The translations under genes and the position numbers were made by a program. The notes beneath the pieces are model-generated. The model saw nothing but the letters and a program-made list of their open reading frames with translations, did no database searches and had not been told where the DNA came from. From assembly GCF_024498195.1 (NCBI RefSeq), contig NZ_CP101824.1, forward strand, positions 2,852,001 through 2,916,000: a stretch of 64,000 nucleotides of DNA, in the 5' to 3' direction. Of this stretch, positions 42,726-51,523 are shown one piece after another. Within the stretch, counting starts at the first letter, position 1. Every line of letters begins with the position of its first letter. Source of the DNA: Halovivax cerinus. GTDB lineage: Archaea; Halobacteriota; Halobacteria; Halobacteriales; Natrialbaceae.

Positions 42726-44126
42726 TCATCGTGCGTCGAGGCGCGCACGAAGCGAGTGACGATTCGTCCCCTCGCGGGAGCCGTCACCGAGGGTCAGCAC
42801 GTGGTGGTGGGTCCCCTCCAGGTCGAGCGCGTTGCGTCCGTCGAGGACGACGAGCGGATCGACCGCCTCCCAGTCGATCGTCCTGAAGGCCGTGTGCGGG
42901 GTCACGACGACGATCGCGTCGAGATCGGCGTCGGGGAGACCCGCCATCGGCAGTGGCGAGATACCGAGGTCGTCCGGGTCGACGAGCGGATCGGTCGCGA
43001 CGACGGATGCGCCGCGGGCCCGCAGTCGATCCACGACGTCGAGCGCAGGCGCGTGTCGAAGCTCCGGAATCCCCGGACGGTACGTCAACCCGAGGACGGC
43101 GACGGTCGCGTTCTCGAGGTCTGTGCCGACGGCGTCGAGTTCTCTGCCGAGTCGGTCGACGACGACGGCCGGCATTCGGTCGTTGACCCGCCTCGCGGTC
43201 GCCGTCAGCGGGGTGTCGACGTCGATCTGGCCCATCAGGAAGTGTGGATAGTTCGGGATACAGTGGCCGCCGACGCCCGGGCCAGGATCGTGAATGTCAC
43301 AGACCGGCAGCTGGTTCGCGGTCTCGATCGCCTCGAGGACGGAGATTTCGAGATCGTCACTGGTCCGGGCGAGCTCGTTCGCGAGCGCGATGTTGACGTC
43401 GCGGTAGATTCCCTCGAAGACCTTGACGGCTTCCGCGGTCGTGGCGTCGGCAACCGTCGTCACGCCAGCGGCGTTCACGGGTTCGTACAGTGTCGACGCG
43501 GCGCGGGTACTCGCCGCATCGATGCCCCCGACGACCTTGGGGTACTGACCGCGGATGTCTCGGAGCGCCGTGCCGGACGACGTTCGTTCCGGACACACGG
43601 CGACGCCGAACGAGCCGCGATCGAGTCCGGTCGCTGATTCGAGCGTCGGGGTCACGACGTCCCTGGCGGTTCGCGGCGGGACCGTCGATTCGAGGACGAC
43701 CAGGTCGCCCGGGTCGAGTCCGGCCGCGATATCCTCGAGGACTGCCTCGACGGTCGAGAGATCCGGTTCGTGATCGTCACCCACCAGCGTCGGGACGATG
43801 ACGACGTGTACGGTCGCGTTCGCGGCGGCCGCCGGCCCGTCGGTGGTGGCCGACAGTCGACCCGCGTCGACCTGGTCCGTGACGAGTGGATCCAATCCGG
43901 GTTCGTCGACGTGTGCGTCGCCAGCGGACACGCTCGCGACCACCTCCGGATCGACGTCGACACCGGTGACGCGCACTCCGGTATCGGCGAAGACCGCGGC
44001 GAGCGGGAGCCCCATCTTGCCGAGTCCGTAGACTGCGAGCGGTATCGCTCCGCCGGTGAGCGCCTCCCGTTCCACCCGGTTCGAGACGCCGCTGTCGTAG
44101 AGGCGGTGGCACGCGGCGTCGGTCAC
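42726..44126 (-). CDS. Nucleotide-sugar 6-dehydrogenase (UDP-GlcNAc/ManNAc type)
   Basis: This 466-residue NAD-dependent enzyme oxidises C6 of a UDP-HexNAc to the uronic acid. The NAD fold is VYGLGKMGLPLAAVFA, and VVLESTVPPRTARDVVTPTLE, EAVKVFEGIYRDVNIALANEL and catalytic Cys in GVGGHCIPNYPHFL follow. The C-terminal domain has VLGLTYRPGIPELRHAPALDVV. It matches the WecC/WbpA class. GTG 44126 overlaps the preceding gene's TGA as GTGA, showing translational coupling. Last gene of a four-gene operon, it would provide the uronic acid for a diacetamido sugar. Confidence 0.88.
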   Translation of the reverse strand: MTDAACHRLYDSGVSNRVEREALTGGAIPLAVYGLGKMGLPLAAVFADTGVRVTGVDVDPEVVASVSAGDAHVDEPGLDPLVTDQVDAGRLSATTDGPAAAANATVHVVIVPTLVGDDHEPDLSTVEAVLEDIAAGLDPGDLVVLESTVPPRTARDVVTPTLESATGLDRGSFGVAVCPERTSSGTALRDIRGQYPKVVGGIDAASTRAASTLYEPVNAAGVTTVADATTAEAVKVFEGIYRDVNIALANELARTSDDLEISVLEAIETANQLPVCDIHDPGPGVGGHCIPNYPHFLMGQIDVDTPLTATARRVNDRMPAVVVDRLGRELDAVGTDLENATVAVLGLTYRPGIPELRHAPALDVVDRLRARGASVVATDPLVDPDDLGISPLPMAGLPDADLDAIVVVTPHTAFRTIDWEAVDPLVVLDGRNALDLEGTHHHVLTLGDGSREGTNRHSLRARLDAR

Positions 44127-45136
44127 TTCGGACTCACCTCGATGTCCGTCTCTCCCGACACGAGTCGGTCGATCTCGCGAACCGTCTCGAGGGCGCGGAG
44201 ACCGTCGGCCGCCGTCACCGCCGGTTCGATGCCCGTCGTGACCGCGGACACGAAGGACTCGAGTTCCACGCGGAGTGGTTCGCGATTTTTCACCTCCGGC
44301 CGCTCGATGACGCTCTCGTGGCGGTACCGACGGCCGCCGTTTCCGGAGACGAACTCGGGGAACGAGTCACGATAGAGCAGGACTGACTGGTCGAGGTAAT
44401 CGATCTCGACCAGACACTCCGCCGCCGTGATCGTCAGCCGCCGCACCTTTCGCTGGCTCACACGACTCGCCGTAACCGTGGCGACGACGTCGTCGTACTC
44501 GAGCGTCGCCGTCGCGTGCTGTCCGTCGGCGGTACCCGTCGCCGCCGTCACCGTCGGATCACCGCCGACGAGCGACTGGACGACGTCGACGTCGTGTATC
44601 ATGAGGTCGAGCGTCACCCGGTCGGTGGCGGTTCGGTCGATCGGCGGTCCGAGTCGCTTGGCCTCGACGGCGATGACGTCAAGGTCTTCGACGAGCGACG
44701 CTGCGGTCTCGACGGCGGGATTGAACCGTTCGACGTGACCGACCTGGAGGACGAGTCCCCGGTCTTCGGCGAGCGCCGCGAGGTCCCGGCCCCTGTCCAT
44801 CCGGGTGGTGAGCGGTTTCTCGACGAGCACGTGGACGTCGGCTTCGAGACAGCGCTCGACCGTCTCGTAGTGGGCGGCAGTCGGTACGGCGACGGACACG
44901 AGGTCGCAGGTCGACAGGAGGGCCTCGACCGATCGAACCGTCGTGCCGTACTCGTCGGCGACTCGGTTCGCGAGCTCCGTATCGAGGTCGGCGATACCCG
45001 CGAGTTCGACACCTCTGGACTCGCTGTAGACGCGAACGTGATTCTCGCCCATCGCGCCGACGCCGATGACGCCGGCGCGCGGGGGTACGGGGGCGGTCTG
45101 CCTCGTCTTGGTGGTAGCGTGAACGGTGTCTGTCAT
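44123..45136 (-). CDS. Gfo/Idh/MocA oxidoreductase (WbpB-like 3-dehydrogenase)
   Basis: This 337-residue protein starts from ATG 45136 (MTDTVHATTKTR). The longer open frame to 45445 is an Arg/Ser/Thr-rich shadow. The Rossmann fold AGVIGVGAMGENHVRVYSE is followed by VSVAVPTAAHYETVERCLEA, then VLVEKPLT (signature EKP), QVGHVERFNPAV and DLMIHDVDVVQSLVGGDP, with the Asp-x-x-His catalytic region. Members oxidise sugar hydroxyls. Between a WbpE-like aminotransferase and a 6-dehydrogenase, the likely reaction is C3 oxidation of a UDP-GlcNAc uronic acid to the 3-keto sugar. Confidence 0.85.
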   Translation of the reverse strand: MTDTVHATTKTRQTAPVPPRAGVIGVGAMGENHVRVYSESRGVELAGIADLDTELANRVADEYGTTVRSVEALLSTCDLVSVAVPTAAHYETVERCLEADVHVLVEKPLTTRMDRGRDLAALAEDRGLVLQVGHVERFNPAVETAASLVEDLDVIAVEAKRLGPPIDRTATDRVTLDLMIHDVDVVQSLVGGDPTVTAATGTADGQHATATLEYDDVVATVTASRVSQRKVRRLTITAAECLVEIDYLDQSVLLYRDSFPEFVSGNGGRRYRHESVIERPEVKNREPLRVELESFVSAVTTGIEPAVTAADGLRALETVREIDRLVSGETDIEVSPK

Positions 45137-45212
45137 GGTCTGGTGAGTGGTCCGGGCGGGCGTTTCTGACGGTTCGTCGTCACGGCGACGACACCGGCGT
45201 CGGGACGGTCGA

Positions 45213-46319
45213 TCATCGGTCCTCGAAGTGTGCCGAGACAGCGGAGACGACGGCTCGACGATCGGTTTCGTCGAGCGACGGGTGGACCGGTAGCGAGAGG
45301 ACGCTCGCGGCCGCCCGCTCAGTCTCCGGGAACGACCGCGCGGCCGTGTGAACGGATTCGTACGCGGGCTGGCGGTGGATCGGTCTGTCGTAGTAGATTC
45401 CGGCGCCGATGCCGTGGTCGGAGAGCGTTTCGGCGAGTGCGTCACGGTTCTCCGCGCGAATCGTGTACTGATGGTAGACGTGTCGATACCCCGGCGGTTC
45501 GACCGGTCGATCGATCGGGAGGTGTGTCAGGTGATCGTCGTAGTAGCGTGCGTGCTCCCGCCTGGCGCGATTGAACGCGGGCAGTCGATCGAGTTGTCGC
45601 CGCCCGATCGCCGCAGCGATCGACGTCAATCGGAAGTTGTGTCCGAGTTCGACGTGGCCGTACGTGCGTTCTCCCGTCGGCCGCCCGTGGTTGACGAACC
45701 GTGCGACGCGCTCTGCGATCTCGTCCGAGTCGGTCGTAACCATTCCCCCCTCTCCCGTGGTCATGTTCTTCGTCGGGTAGAACGAGAAGCAGGCGGCGTC
45801 GCCGAGTGACCCGACGCGGTCGCCGTCGATCTCGGCGCCGTGGGCCTGACAGGCATCTTCTACGACGAACAGGTCGTGTTCGTCCGCGATGGCGACGAGC
45901 TCGTCCATTGGCGCGGGGCACCCGTACAGGTGAACGGGTACGAGACCGACTACATCGTCGCGCGCTTCGCAGCACTCCCTGACCGCGTCCGGATCGATCG
46001 CGTACGTCTCCGGATCCACGTCGGCGAACACGGGTTGACCGCCGGCCAGCCGGATCGCGTTCGCACTGGCGACGAACGAGAAGGGACTGGTGACGACCGT
46101 CTTCCCCGGTTCGACGTCGAAGGCGGTGAGGGTCGCGTGCAGGGCGGTCGTTCCGTTCGTCGTCGCGACGGCGTGATCGGTCCCGCAGTACTCGGCGAAC
46201 TCGGATTCGAACAGCCGTACTTCCGGTCCATCGGCGAGTTCGCCACGTTCTGCGAGCGCTTCGATTCGATCGAGGGCGGCGGGTCCGACGTCGGGGTCCG
46301 CGAGTGGAATGTCTGCCAT
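45213..46319 (-). CDS. DegT/DnrJ/EryC1 sugar aminotransferase (WbpE-like)
   Basis: This 368-residue PLP enzyme has EFAEYCGTDHAVATTNGTTALHATL, VTSPFSFVASANAI, GLVPVHLYGCPAPMDEL, LFVVEDACQAHGAE (PLP-binding Asp) and SFYPTKNMTTGEGGMV, whose Lys forms the Schiff base. The order matches sugar 3-aminotransferases of the DegT family. It would turn the 3-keto sugar made by the Gfo/Idh enzyme into the 3-amino sugar. It starts 7 bases after the acetyltransferase stop. A 76-base gap separates it from the oxidoreductase start. Length and motifs are complete. Confidence 0.9.
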   Translation of the reverse strand: MADIPLADPDVGPAALDRIEALAERGELADGPEVRLFESEFAEYCGTDHAVATTNGTTALHATLTAFDVEPGKTVVTSPFSFVASANAIRLAGGQPVFADVDPETYAIDPDAVRECCEARDDVVGLVPVHLYGCPAPMDELVAIADEHDLFVVEDACQAHGAEIDGDRVGSLGDAACFSFYPTKNMTTGEGGMVTTDSDEIAERVARFVNHGRPTGERTYGHVELGHNFRLTSIAAAIGRRQLDRLPAFNRARREHARYYDDHLTHLPIDRPVEPPGYRHVYHQYTIRAENRDALAETLSDHGIGAGIYYDRPIHRQPAYESVHTAARSFPETERAAASVLSLPVHPSLDETDRRAVVSAVSAHFEDR

Positions 46320-46326
46320 CGGTAGG

Positions 46327-46902
46327 TCACTCGATCTGGTTCGGTCGGTCGAGCGGTTCCGGGAGCGGTTCGGTTCGAGCGGGTGCGCCGAGCGCCAGCG
46401 TCTCGGCCGGGACGTCGTCGGTCACGACCGATCCAGCCGCGACGAACGCGCCGTCCCCGATCGTCACGCCGGGAAGGATCGTCGCGTTCGCGCCGATCGA
46501 GGCGCCGTCCTCGACAGTCGGTCCCTGGAGGTCGGCCTCCCGGCGGATCGGGTACTCGTCGTTCGTCAGCACAGCCCCGGGTCCGACGAAGACGTTCGAT
46601 CCGATCCGCGTGTCACTCGGGACGTAGACGGCCGACTGGATACTCACGCCGGAACCGATGTCGGTTCGTCCGTCGATGGTCGTTCGGGTGCCGACCAGCA
46701 CGTCGTCGCCGATGGTGGTTCGTTCGCGCACGAGCACGTGGTGGCCCGTCGTGAATCTGTCACCGATCGTGACGTCGTCGTAGATAATTGCGCCTCGACG
46801 AATCGTCGCGTCGTCGCCGATCGTCGGCGGCCGACCGCGTTCGGTTCCGATCGCTGCGTCGTCGTGTATGTGGCAGTTTCGACCGTAGGGTGCGTTGGTC
46901 AC
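46327..46902 (-). CDS. Left-handed beta-helix N-acetyltransferase (WbpD-like)
   Basis: This 191-residue protein (GTG start 46902) is made of hexapeptide repeats, for example [51 protein letters not shown] and [24 protein letters not shown]. It ends with [25 protein letters not shown] and [12 protein letters not shown], the classic end of trimeric sugar acetyltransferases. It would N-acetylate the 3-amino group made by the aminotransferase. It is the first gene of the four-gene operon, with a TAACAAA box at 47002. A 14-codon frame from ATG 46943 ends across this GTG start. Confidence 0.88.
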   Translation of the reverse strand: MTNAPYGRNCHIHDDAAIGTERGRPPTIGDDATIRRGAIIYDDVTIGDRFTTGHHVLVRERTTIGDDVLVGTRTTIDGRTDIGSGVSIQSAVYVPSDTRIGSNVFVGPGAVLTNDEYPIRREADLQGPTVEDGASIGANATILPGVTIGDGAFVAAGSVVTDDVPAETLALGAPARTEPLPEPLDRPNQIE

Positions 46903-47328
46903 GTTCGATCACCGCGTACCGATTGGTGGCTTGGTCTTCGCATGTTGATACTCGACTGCACGATCCGGTTGCAATCAACCCACACCTCCGGCCATCGAGG
47001 CTTTGTTATCCATCACTTGCGGGAAACGTAGCCCCGATCTACGAGGGACAGCCCGAGCGAATGCCGCGATAGTGTACCGGCTGTCGACGGCGGACGACGA
47101 TACCGACTGGTGCACGACGCAGCCGATCGGCGCCCCGCACGGTCGGTGTCTTTCTCCCTGACGACCGGTCTGTCCCGATCTGACGTCCGTCACGGTCTCT
47201 GACCGGTACAATCGGCTTTCGCAGGGGTAGCCGGGAGATAGTAAAACCCACGTCCGCCGTCTCGACGTCCGTGAGATATCCGATTACAGCCGCCACAGCC
47301 GAATCGGAAGCTTCGACGGAGGGCCCGG
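46903..47328. promoter_or_regulatory. Divergent region, glycan operon and DUF7344 gene
   Basis: About 425 bases hold the TAACAAA box (TTTGTTA on the + strand, 47002-47008) for the - strand operon and a GATAGTAAAAC element (about 47237) for the DUF7344 gene at 47329. From the box, an ATG at 46943 starts a 14-codon frame ending TGA 46899-46901, overlapping the GTG 46902 start. No other gene is seen. Confidence 0.5.
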
Positions 47329-47859
47329 ATGAGTGACGACGGACTCGGGAAGGCAACGCTCTTCGACGTGTTCAGCAACGCTCGGCGACGGATGGCCGTC
47401 AGGTATCTCATCGACGTCGAGGGGACGTGTGACCTCACGCCGCTCGTCGAACAGGTAGCCGCGTGGGAAAATGGTGTTGGACTCGACGACGTTACGCGTG
47501 CGCAACGACGACGCGTCTACATCTCCCTCTACCAGACGCACCTCCCGATGCTCGCGGACCACGGCGTGATCGACTGGGATCCCGAAACCCACCGGATCAC
47601 GCTGCGCCACGACGGTCGAACCTTCGCGCCGTACCTGGAGCAGGCGGGAGGAGCCCGTTCCTGGGGGTTGGTGTACGCCGGTGCGGCGGTCGGTGGCGCC
47701 GCGGGTGTGTCCCTGGCCGTCCTGTCCGTCGGACCCGTCACCACGGCGATCGCGCCGACCATCGCAGCGATAACCTGCCTCGCCGTCCTCGTCGTCGTCG
47801 CAGTACAGGTTCTGTCCAGGCGAACCGGCGGACTTCCGTCGGTCGGCGCCGACGAGTGA
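47329..47859 (+). CDS. DUF7344-type winged-helix membrane protein 2
   Basis: This 176-residue protein is a paralogue of the one at 28353. The winged helix is FDVFSNARRRMAVRYLIDVEGTCDLTPLVEQVAAWENGV with RRRVYISLYQTHLPMLADHGVIDWDPE (signature YQTHLPML). Two transmembrane helices follow (about 110-160), and the tail is basic and then acidic. It stands divergently from the nucleotide-sugar operon and next to the DUF1616 gene, a position suiting a local regulator of glycan genes, though no DNA-binding target can be shown here. No frameshift or truncation is seen. Confidence 0.75.
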   Translation: MSDDGLGKATLFDVFSNARRRMAVRYLIDVEGTCDLTPLVEQVAAWENGVGLDDVTRAQRRRVYISLYQTHLPMLADHGVIDWDPETHRITLRHDGRTFAPYLEQAGGARSWGLVYAGAAVGGAAGVSLAVLSVGPVTTAIAPTIAAITCLAVLVVVAVQVLSRRTGGLPSVGADE

Positions 47860-48623
47860 CGATCGCCGCCGTTCGTCGACACATTCTGGCACGTCAGGCA
47901 CACCGTCTCGTCGATCTCCGACTGGACACGGCGCCGACACTGGTCATCTCGATATCGGTCGCTTCTGGGCGACTGACCCCCCTTCTCGCAGTGGAGAGCG
48001 TGTCGAACGAGTCCGGACTGTCCAGTCGATGATGGCCGCTACGGTCGCAGTGTGACCAGCCGTTCGAAGACGGTGGAGTACCGTCGGGTCGAACCGACCG
48101 TCCAGACGGGACGGTTTCTCCACGACGATGACTGGTGATGCGAAACGAAGGAACGACGAAAGCGGATTGACTCGAAAGTGATCGGTCGTGGCCTGAGTGT
48201 GCATTCCATCGATCGAGATCGGCCGTGGCCTGTCGTCCTCAGATGGATTCTGGTAGGTCTCTGTGTTCCCCTACACCGCGGTGACAGGCTGGCTACGTCA
48301 CGGACGATCAGCTCGGTCGCCCCACTCGTTGATCGTCCACCCTGCGGTGCTCTGCGTCCGGGCCTGGACGATCTGCGGTGGCCGCGTGCGCGATCGGAGA
48401 CGAAGATGGCTTCGTCCGTCCACATCTCGTCGGCGGCGGACGGTATCGTCGGCAGGGTAGCTCCGCAGGCGGTACGAAGCCGTAGGATAGTTTGAGCCGA
48501 TCCTTCGATCCGGTGCCGGGTCTGCCAGGTGAGACGACGGCATGTATCCGGGTCCGGTGATACCTCGTTCGAGGTACATTCGATGTGGCCGGGACGTCGC
48601 GGTGGAACCGCGATCTCGGACCG
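47860..48623. other. Gene-free stretch between convergent genes
   Basis: About 760 bases lie between the DUF7344 stop and the convergent DUF1616 stop. Open frames are short and Arg-rich on both strands, with no motif. A near-repeat (ATCGGTCGTGGCCTG and ATCGGCCGTGGCCTG, about 48181 and 48217) is the only internal structure noticed. Confidence 0.5.
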
Positions 48624-49652
48624 TCAGCCGTCCACGACGATGGTATCGTCGTCGTCCGGATCGTCCGTCACGTGCGTGTGGAAGTACACGTAGTCGTCGG
48701 CGTTTTGGATGGTCGGGTCGGCGGGGACGTCGGCCTCGTCGGATTCGTACACGAGCGCGACGACGCGAACGGTTTCGTCCAACCCGACGATGGGCGTGAC
48801 GCTCGCGGGCGTTCGGTCCCGTTCTCCCGAATCGAGGTCGTAGTGCATTCGCGTCACCTCGACGCTCTCTCCGACGGTCCCGTCCGTCACCGGTCGTTGC
48901 TGAACGACGACGGTGTACCGCTTCGAGGTCCCCTCTCGATTCGTCACCTCGATCGAGACCGGGATTTCGGTCTCCGGTTCGACGGCTTCCGGGACCGCGC
49001 CGATCGCACGGTCGCCGTCTTCGGTTTCGCCGTAGAGGGCGACCTCGCTGTAGGAGCTACCGGTCGTCGGCGAGACTATCGCGTACGCGAACACGCCGCC
49101 AGCGAGGCCGATTGCGGCGACGAGAACCACGGTCGACATCGCGGTCCGTCGGTCGGCCGGTGTGTCGGTCAGGTGCCCCAGCCACCGTCTCGGCCGGATA
49201 GCGAAGCGGTCCGCCGCCGGCTGGCGAAGCCGCCGCCACGTTCCGAGCAGCACCGCCACTACGGTCAGGGACGTCACCGTCGTTCCGATGCTCGCCGCCG
49301 TGAGGGGAACGGAGACGAGACCGAGTGCGACTACGACGACCGGCAGTACGGTGATCGAAAGGCCGACCGCGAGGGCGAATCGTTCCGCAATCGAAATTCC
49401 TCTGAGTCGACCCTCGCCGCGGCGCTCCTCACTCGACGGGATCGAGACGGTCGGAAAGAGGACCGCGCTTATCGAGTACCCCGGGACGAAGAGCAATAGC
49501 GCGACAGCGGCCAGTGGTCGTAGCGTGCTACTGGATGGAACCGACGTCACGACGTGCCAGCACCCGACGGCGAGACCGAGACAGATCGCCAGGTCGACGG
49601 GCAATCGCCGGGTATCGCCGACGTCGGCCGGCGTTTCCGTCGGCAGACTCAT
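48624..49652 (-). CDS. DUF1616 membrane protein
   Basis: This 342-residue protein fits DUF1616, found in haloarchaeal and methanogen glycosylation and exopolysaccharide loci. The N-terminal helices contain LGLAVGCWHVV and PLAAVALLLFVPGYSISAVLFP, matching the family's FPGY-type motif. ISIAERFALAVGLSITVLPVVVVALGL and two or three more helices follow. The external C-terminal domain (about 205-330) is beta-rich and acidic, ending DDDDTIVVDG. Its role may be polysaccharide assembly at the membrane. ATG 49652 overlaps the stop of a 27-codon upstream frame (ATGA). A TAACAAA box lies about 115 bases upstream. Confidence 0.8.
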   Translation of the reverse strand: MSLPTETPADVGDTRRLPVDLAICLGLAVGCWHVVTSVPSSSTLRPLAAVALLLFVPGYSISAVLFPTVSIPSSEERRGEGRLRGISIAERFALAVGLSITVLPVVVVALGLVSVPLTAASIGTTVTSLTVVAVLLGTWRRLRQPAADRFAIRPRRWLGHLTDTPADRRTAMSTVVLVAAIGLAGGVFAYAIVSPTTGSSYSEVALYGETEDGDRAIGAVPEAVEPETEIPVSIEVTNREGTSKRYTVVVQQRPVTDGTVGESVEVTRMHYDLDSGERDRTPASVTPIVGLDETVRVVALVYESDEADVPADPTIQNADDYVYFHTHVTDDPDDDDTIVVDG

Positions 49653-49732
49653 CTCACTCCCCCGCCATCATCGGGCCCGGACCTCCGGTGTGCCGGTGGC
49701 GTCCGGTTTTTACAGGACGTCCTCGATGTCAT
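49649..49732 (-). other. Possible leaderless upstream ORF of the DUF1616 gene
   Basis: ATG 49732 lies 33 bases after a TAACAAA box (49766-49772). Its 27 codons (MTSRTSCKNRTPPAHRRSG...) end at TGA 49649-49651, which overlaps DUF1616 ATG 49652 in an ATGA arrangement. The composition is Arg/Pro-rich, so a coupling or leader role is more likely than a functional protein. Confidence 0.3.
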
Positions 49733-49765
49733 AGCGACCACAGCGCGGAGACGTCTTTCACCGGG

Positions 49766-49772
49766 TTTGTTA
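49766..49772 (-). promoter_or_regulatory. TAACAAA box of the DUF1616 gene
   Basis: TTTGTTA on the + strand; on the gene strand CATAACAAACC, similar to the copy at 39861. It lies about 33 bases before the leader ATG and 113 bases before the DUF1616 ATG. Confidence 0.5.
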
Positions 49773-49911
49773 TGTGATTGGTACGGGATCCGGCCGTGAC
49801 TGAGCGAAGCCTGGCCACGCCCACGCCGCGTCACACCGTGGCCGATCGGAGTCCCACTCCGACTGAGCTCTCCGGCTGTGACCGGTCGGCGGGACGGCCA
49901 TCGTATCGACC

Positions 49912-50187
49912 CTAGAACTCGACGTACCGTGATTCCCACTCCTGGCGCTCCTGGATCGCCTCGAGTCCCGTCCCGCTGATCGTGTAGTAGTTCGTCCGCC
50001 GGTCGAGTTGCCCCTTCTCGACGAGTCCCCTGTTGACCAGCGTGTCCAGATTGGGGTACAGCCGCCCGTGGTTGATCTCCTCGTCGTAGTACTGCTCGAC
50101 TTCGGTTTTGACGGCCTGCCCCGACGGCCGATCGGCACCCGCGATGACGTACAGGAGGTCGCGCTGAAATCCGGTCAGATCGTGCAT
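49912..50187 (-). CDS. PadR-family transcriptional regulator
   Basis: This 91-residue protein is a compact PadR winged helix: LTGFQRDLLYVIAGADRPSGQAVKTEVEQYYDEEINHGRLYPNLDTLVNRGLVEKG, then RRTNYYTISGTGLEAIQER. The INHGRLYPNLDTL segment matches the recognition helix region of haloarchaeal PadR proteins. It lacks the long C-terminal dimerisation helices of bacterial PadR. A TAACAAA box (50223-50229) lies 35 bases before its ATG, so it may belong to the same regulon. Neighbours include other small HTH proteins and the DUF1616 gene. Confidence 0.88.
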   Translation of the reverse strand: MHDLTGFQRDLLYVIAGADRPSGQAVKTEVEQYYDEEINHGRLYPNLDTLVNRGLVEKGQLDRRTNYYTISGTGLEAIQERQEWESRYVEF

Positions 50188-50222
50188 TGCTCACTCTCGC
50201 TGACGGTGTGATCGATCGGATA

Positions 50223-50229
50223 TTTGTTA
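50223..50229 (-). promoter_or_regulatory. TAACAAA box of the PadR gene
   Basis: TTTGTTA on the + strand (GATAACAAATA on the gene strand), 35 bases before ATG 50187. It shares the GA prefix with the copies at 22186, 36464 and 47002. Confidence 0.5.
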
Positions 50230-50280
50230 TCCACGGCATACATCCCGAGACGCACTCAGATCTCCGTCGACCCACGGCCC

Positions 50281-50338
50281 GGTGTGAACGATACCGGGTC
50301 ACCCGGTCCGGTGTGAACGATACCGGGGCACCCAGCCC
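50281..50338. repeat. 29-bp direct repeat, 2 copies
   Basis: Two 29-base units start GGTGTGAACGATACCGGG at 50281 and 50310, with a decayed third (AATGCGATACCG). They lie between the PadR promoter and the end of the next regulator gene. No coding role is seen. Confidence 0.7.
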
Positions 50339-50467
50339 GGAATGCGATACCGTACCCAGATCCGTTCAGCGTGACACCACCCCGTCCTAACGGCGACGTT
50401 CGGATCGTGCTCCCCCGGGTGAGCTATCGTCGCCCGTCGTCCCAAAAAGTCGATCTCTTCGTGCCCG

Positions 50468-50815
50468 CTAGCTGGGCTGTTCGACGATCTCGACGCGGAT
50501 TCCGTCCTGATCGAACCGTACGTCGAGGCCCTCAACCAGCGATCGGTAGGCGGTCGTGTGTGAGCCCCCGCGTTCGAACCTGATGCACTCCTCGACGAGG
50601 TCGTTTTCGAGGAGATCGTTGATCCTTCGGTACACAGTCGCCGAGGAACAGTCCGTTCGGTCCGTCAGTTCCTTGGCGGTTTTGGGCCCGTCCTGGGTGG
50701 CGTAGAGGATCGTCCGCGAGCACTGATTGCCGAGGACGTCCAGGTGTTCCGCTGCGTCCTCGGCTCTGTGGGTCGTCCGTGGCGCTCGCTCCGAGGTGGT
50801 CGACTCACTCGACAT
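50468..50815 (-). CDS. Winged-helix transcriptional regulator
   Basis: This 115-residue protein has HLDVLGNQCSRTILYATQDGPKTAKELTDRTDCSSATVYRRINDLLENDLVEECIRFERGGSH, a classic ArsR/TrmB-like winged helix with recognition helix SSATVYRRINDL. The C-terminal tail (EGLDVRFDQDGIRVEIVE) is a beta-hairpin typical of haloarchaeal helix-turn-helix proteins. No cysteine metal site or ligand domain is visible, so the signal it senses is unknown. An AT-rich region (50900-51000) upstream probably holds the promoter. A general role near the surface-glycan genes is inferred from location only. Confidence 0.8.
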   Translation of the reverse strand: MSSESTTSERAPRTTHRAEDAAEHLDVLGNQCSRTILYATQDGPKTAKELTDRTDCSSATVYRRINDLLENDLVEECIRFERGGSHTTAYRSLVEGLDVRFDQDGIRVEIVEQPS

Positions 50816-51325
50816 CGGCCGGGCACCCCGTTGTCCGTCCGTCTCGTTTCGGCGCCACCGGAGGCGCGAACTGGCCGTGACCGACGTTCCCGTGTCGTTG
50901 ACGATCCATCTACCATCCGTTATGGAAACCGATGTATTTGATAACTGACGACGTTACAGAGGGAAATATAATACTTCGTCGTGGTAATTTGCGATTTCGC
51001 CACGGTATCGGGCCCCTTCTGCTGTCCGTCGGGTTTGAACCGGCACGGGTGCGAGTGAAGTGGGACAGATCCGTGTGAATCGTTCGATACCGTCACCCTC
51101 ACTGCTGTTCCATCGGCCGCGAGGAATCGGCCAACTGACGGTTCTGTCGACGGACAACCCGACGTTAATTCGTGCGTACGTGGTCGACGACTGGTAAACG
51201 GACTGGCGAATTTAATCACGTGCCGTCTCCTCCGTTGGGTACGCCCGACCCCGGGACACCGCCGACGTGTACCGGCGACGTCGGGATCGATCGTCGGCCG
51301 TCCACCCGCCGACGAAGGTGATCAC
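50816..51325. other. Regulatory gap between divergent small genes
   Basis: About 510 bases lie between the divergent HTH gene (50815) and the zinc-ribbon gene (51326). AT-rich blocks (TATTTGATAAC near 50935 and GAAATATAATAC near 50963, GAATTTAATCAC near 51208) are likely promoters for one or both. No protein frame, RNA motif or long repeat was recognised. Confidence 0.45.
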
Positions 51326-51523
51326 ATGGATTCACGAGAACAGAACTGGACGCCGATGGAATCGTCAGCAACGGGAACACACTGTCGAAAGTGTGGAACG
51401 CACGTCACACAGCAGTTCGCTCGCGTGTTCGGCGACAATGGGGACGTCGTTCACGGCTGTCCGTCGTGTACGACCTACAGAGAGATGCAATCGGGTAGTC
51501 ACCTTCCCGGTGAGCGGAGCTGA
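51326..51523 (+). CDS. Small zinc-ribbon protein (DUF7563-like), copy 2
   Basis: This 65-residue protein has CxxC pairs CRKCGTHV and CPSCTTY around QQFARVFGDNGDVVHG, closely matching the 19155 protein and sharing TYREM after the second pair. Both probably form a zinc ribbon. ATG 51326 is a clear start with an acidic/polar N-terminus (MDSREQNWTPMESS). It lies next to a DUF7344 regulator. The two families therefore co-occur within this surface-glycan neighbourhood. The function is unknown. Confidence 0.78.
   Translation: MDSREQNWTPMESSATGTHCRKCGTHVTQQFARVFGDNGDVVHGCPSCTTYREMQSGSHLPGERS

Noticed and set aside
48178-48495. 105-residue + frame in the 48 kb gap
   Set aside because: There is no motif, no convincing promoter and no acidic composition. 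It is also antisense to other equally weak frames.
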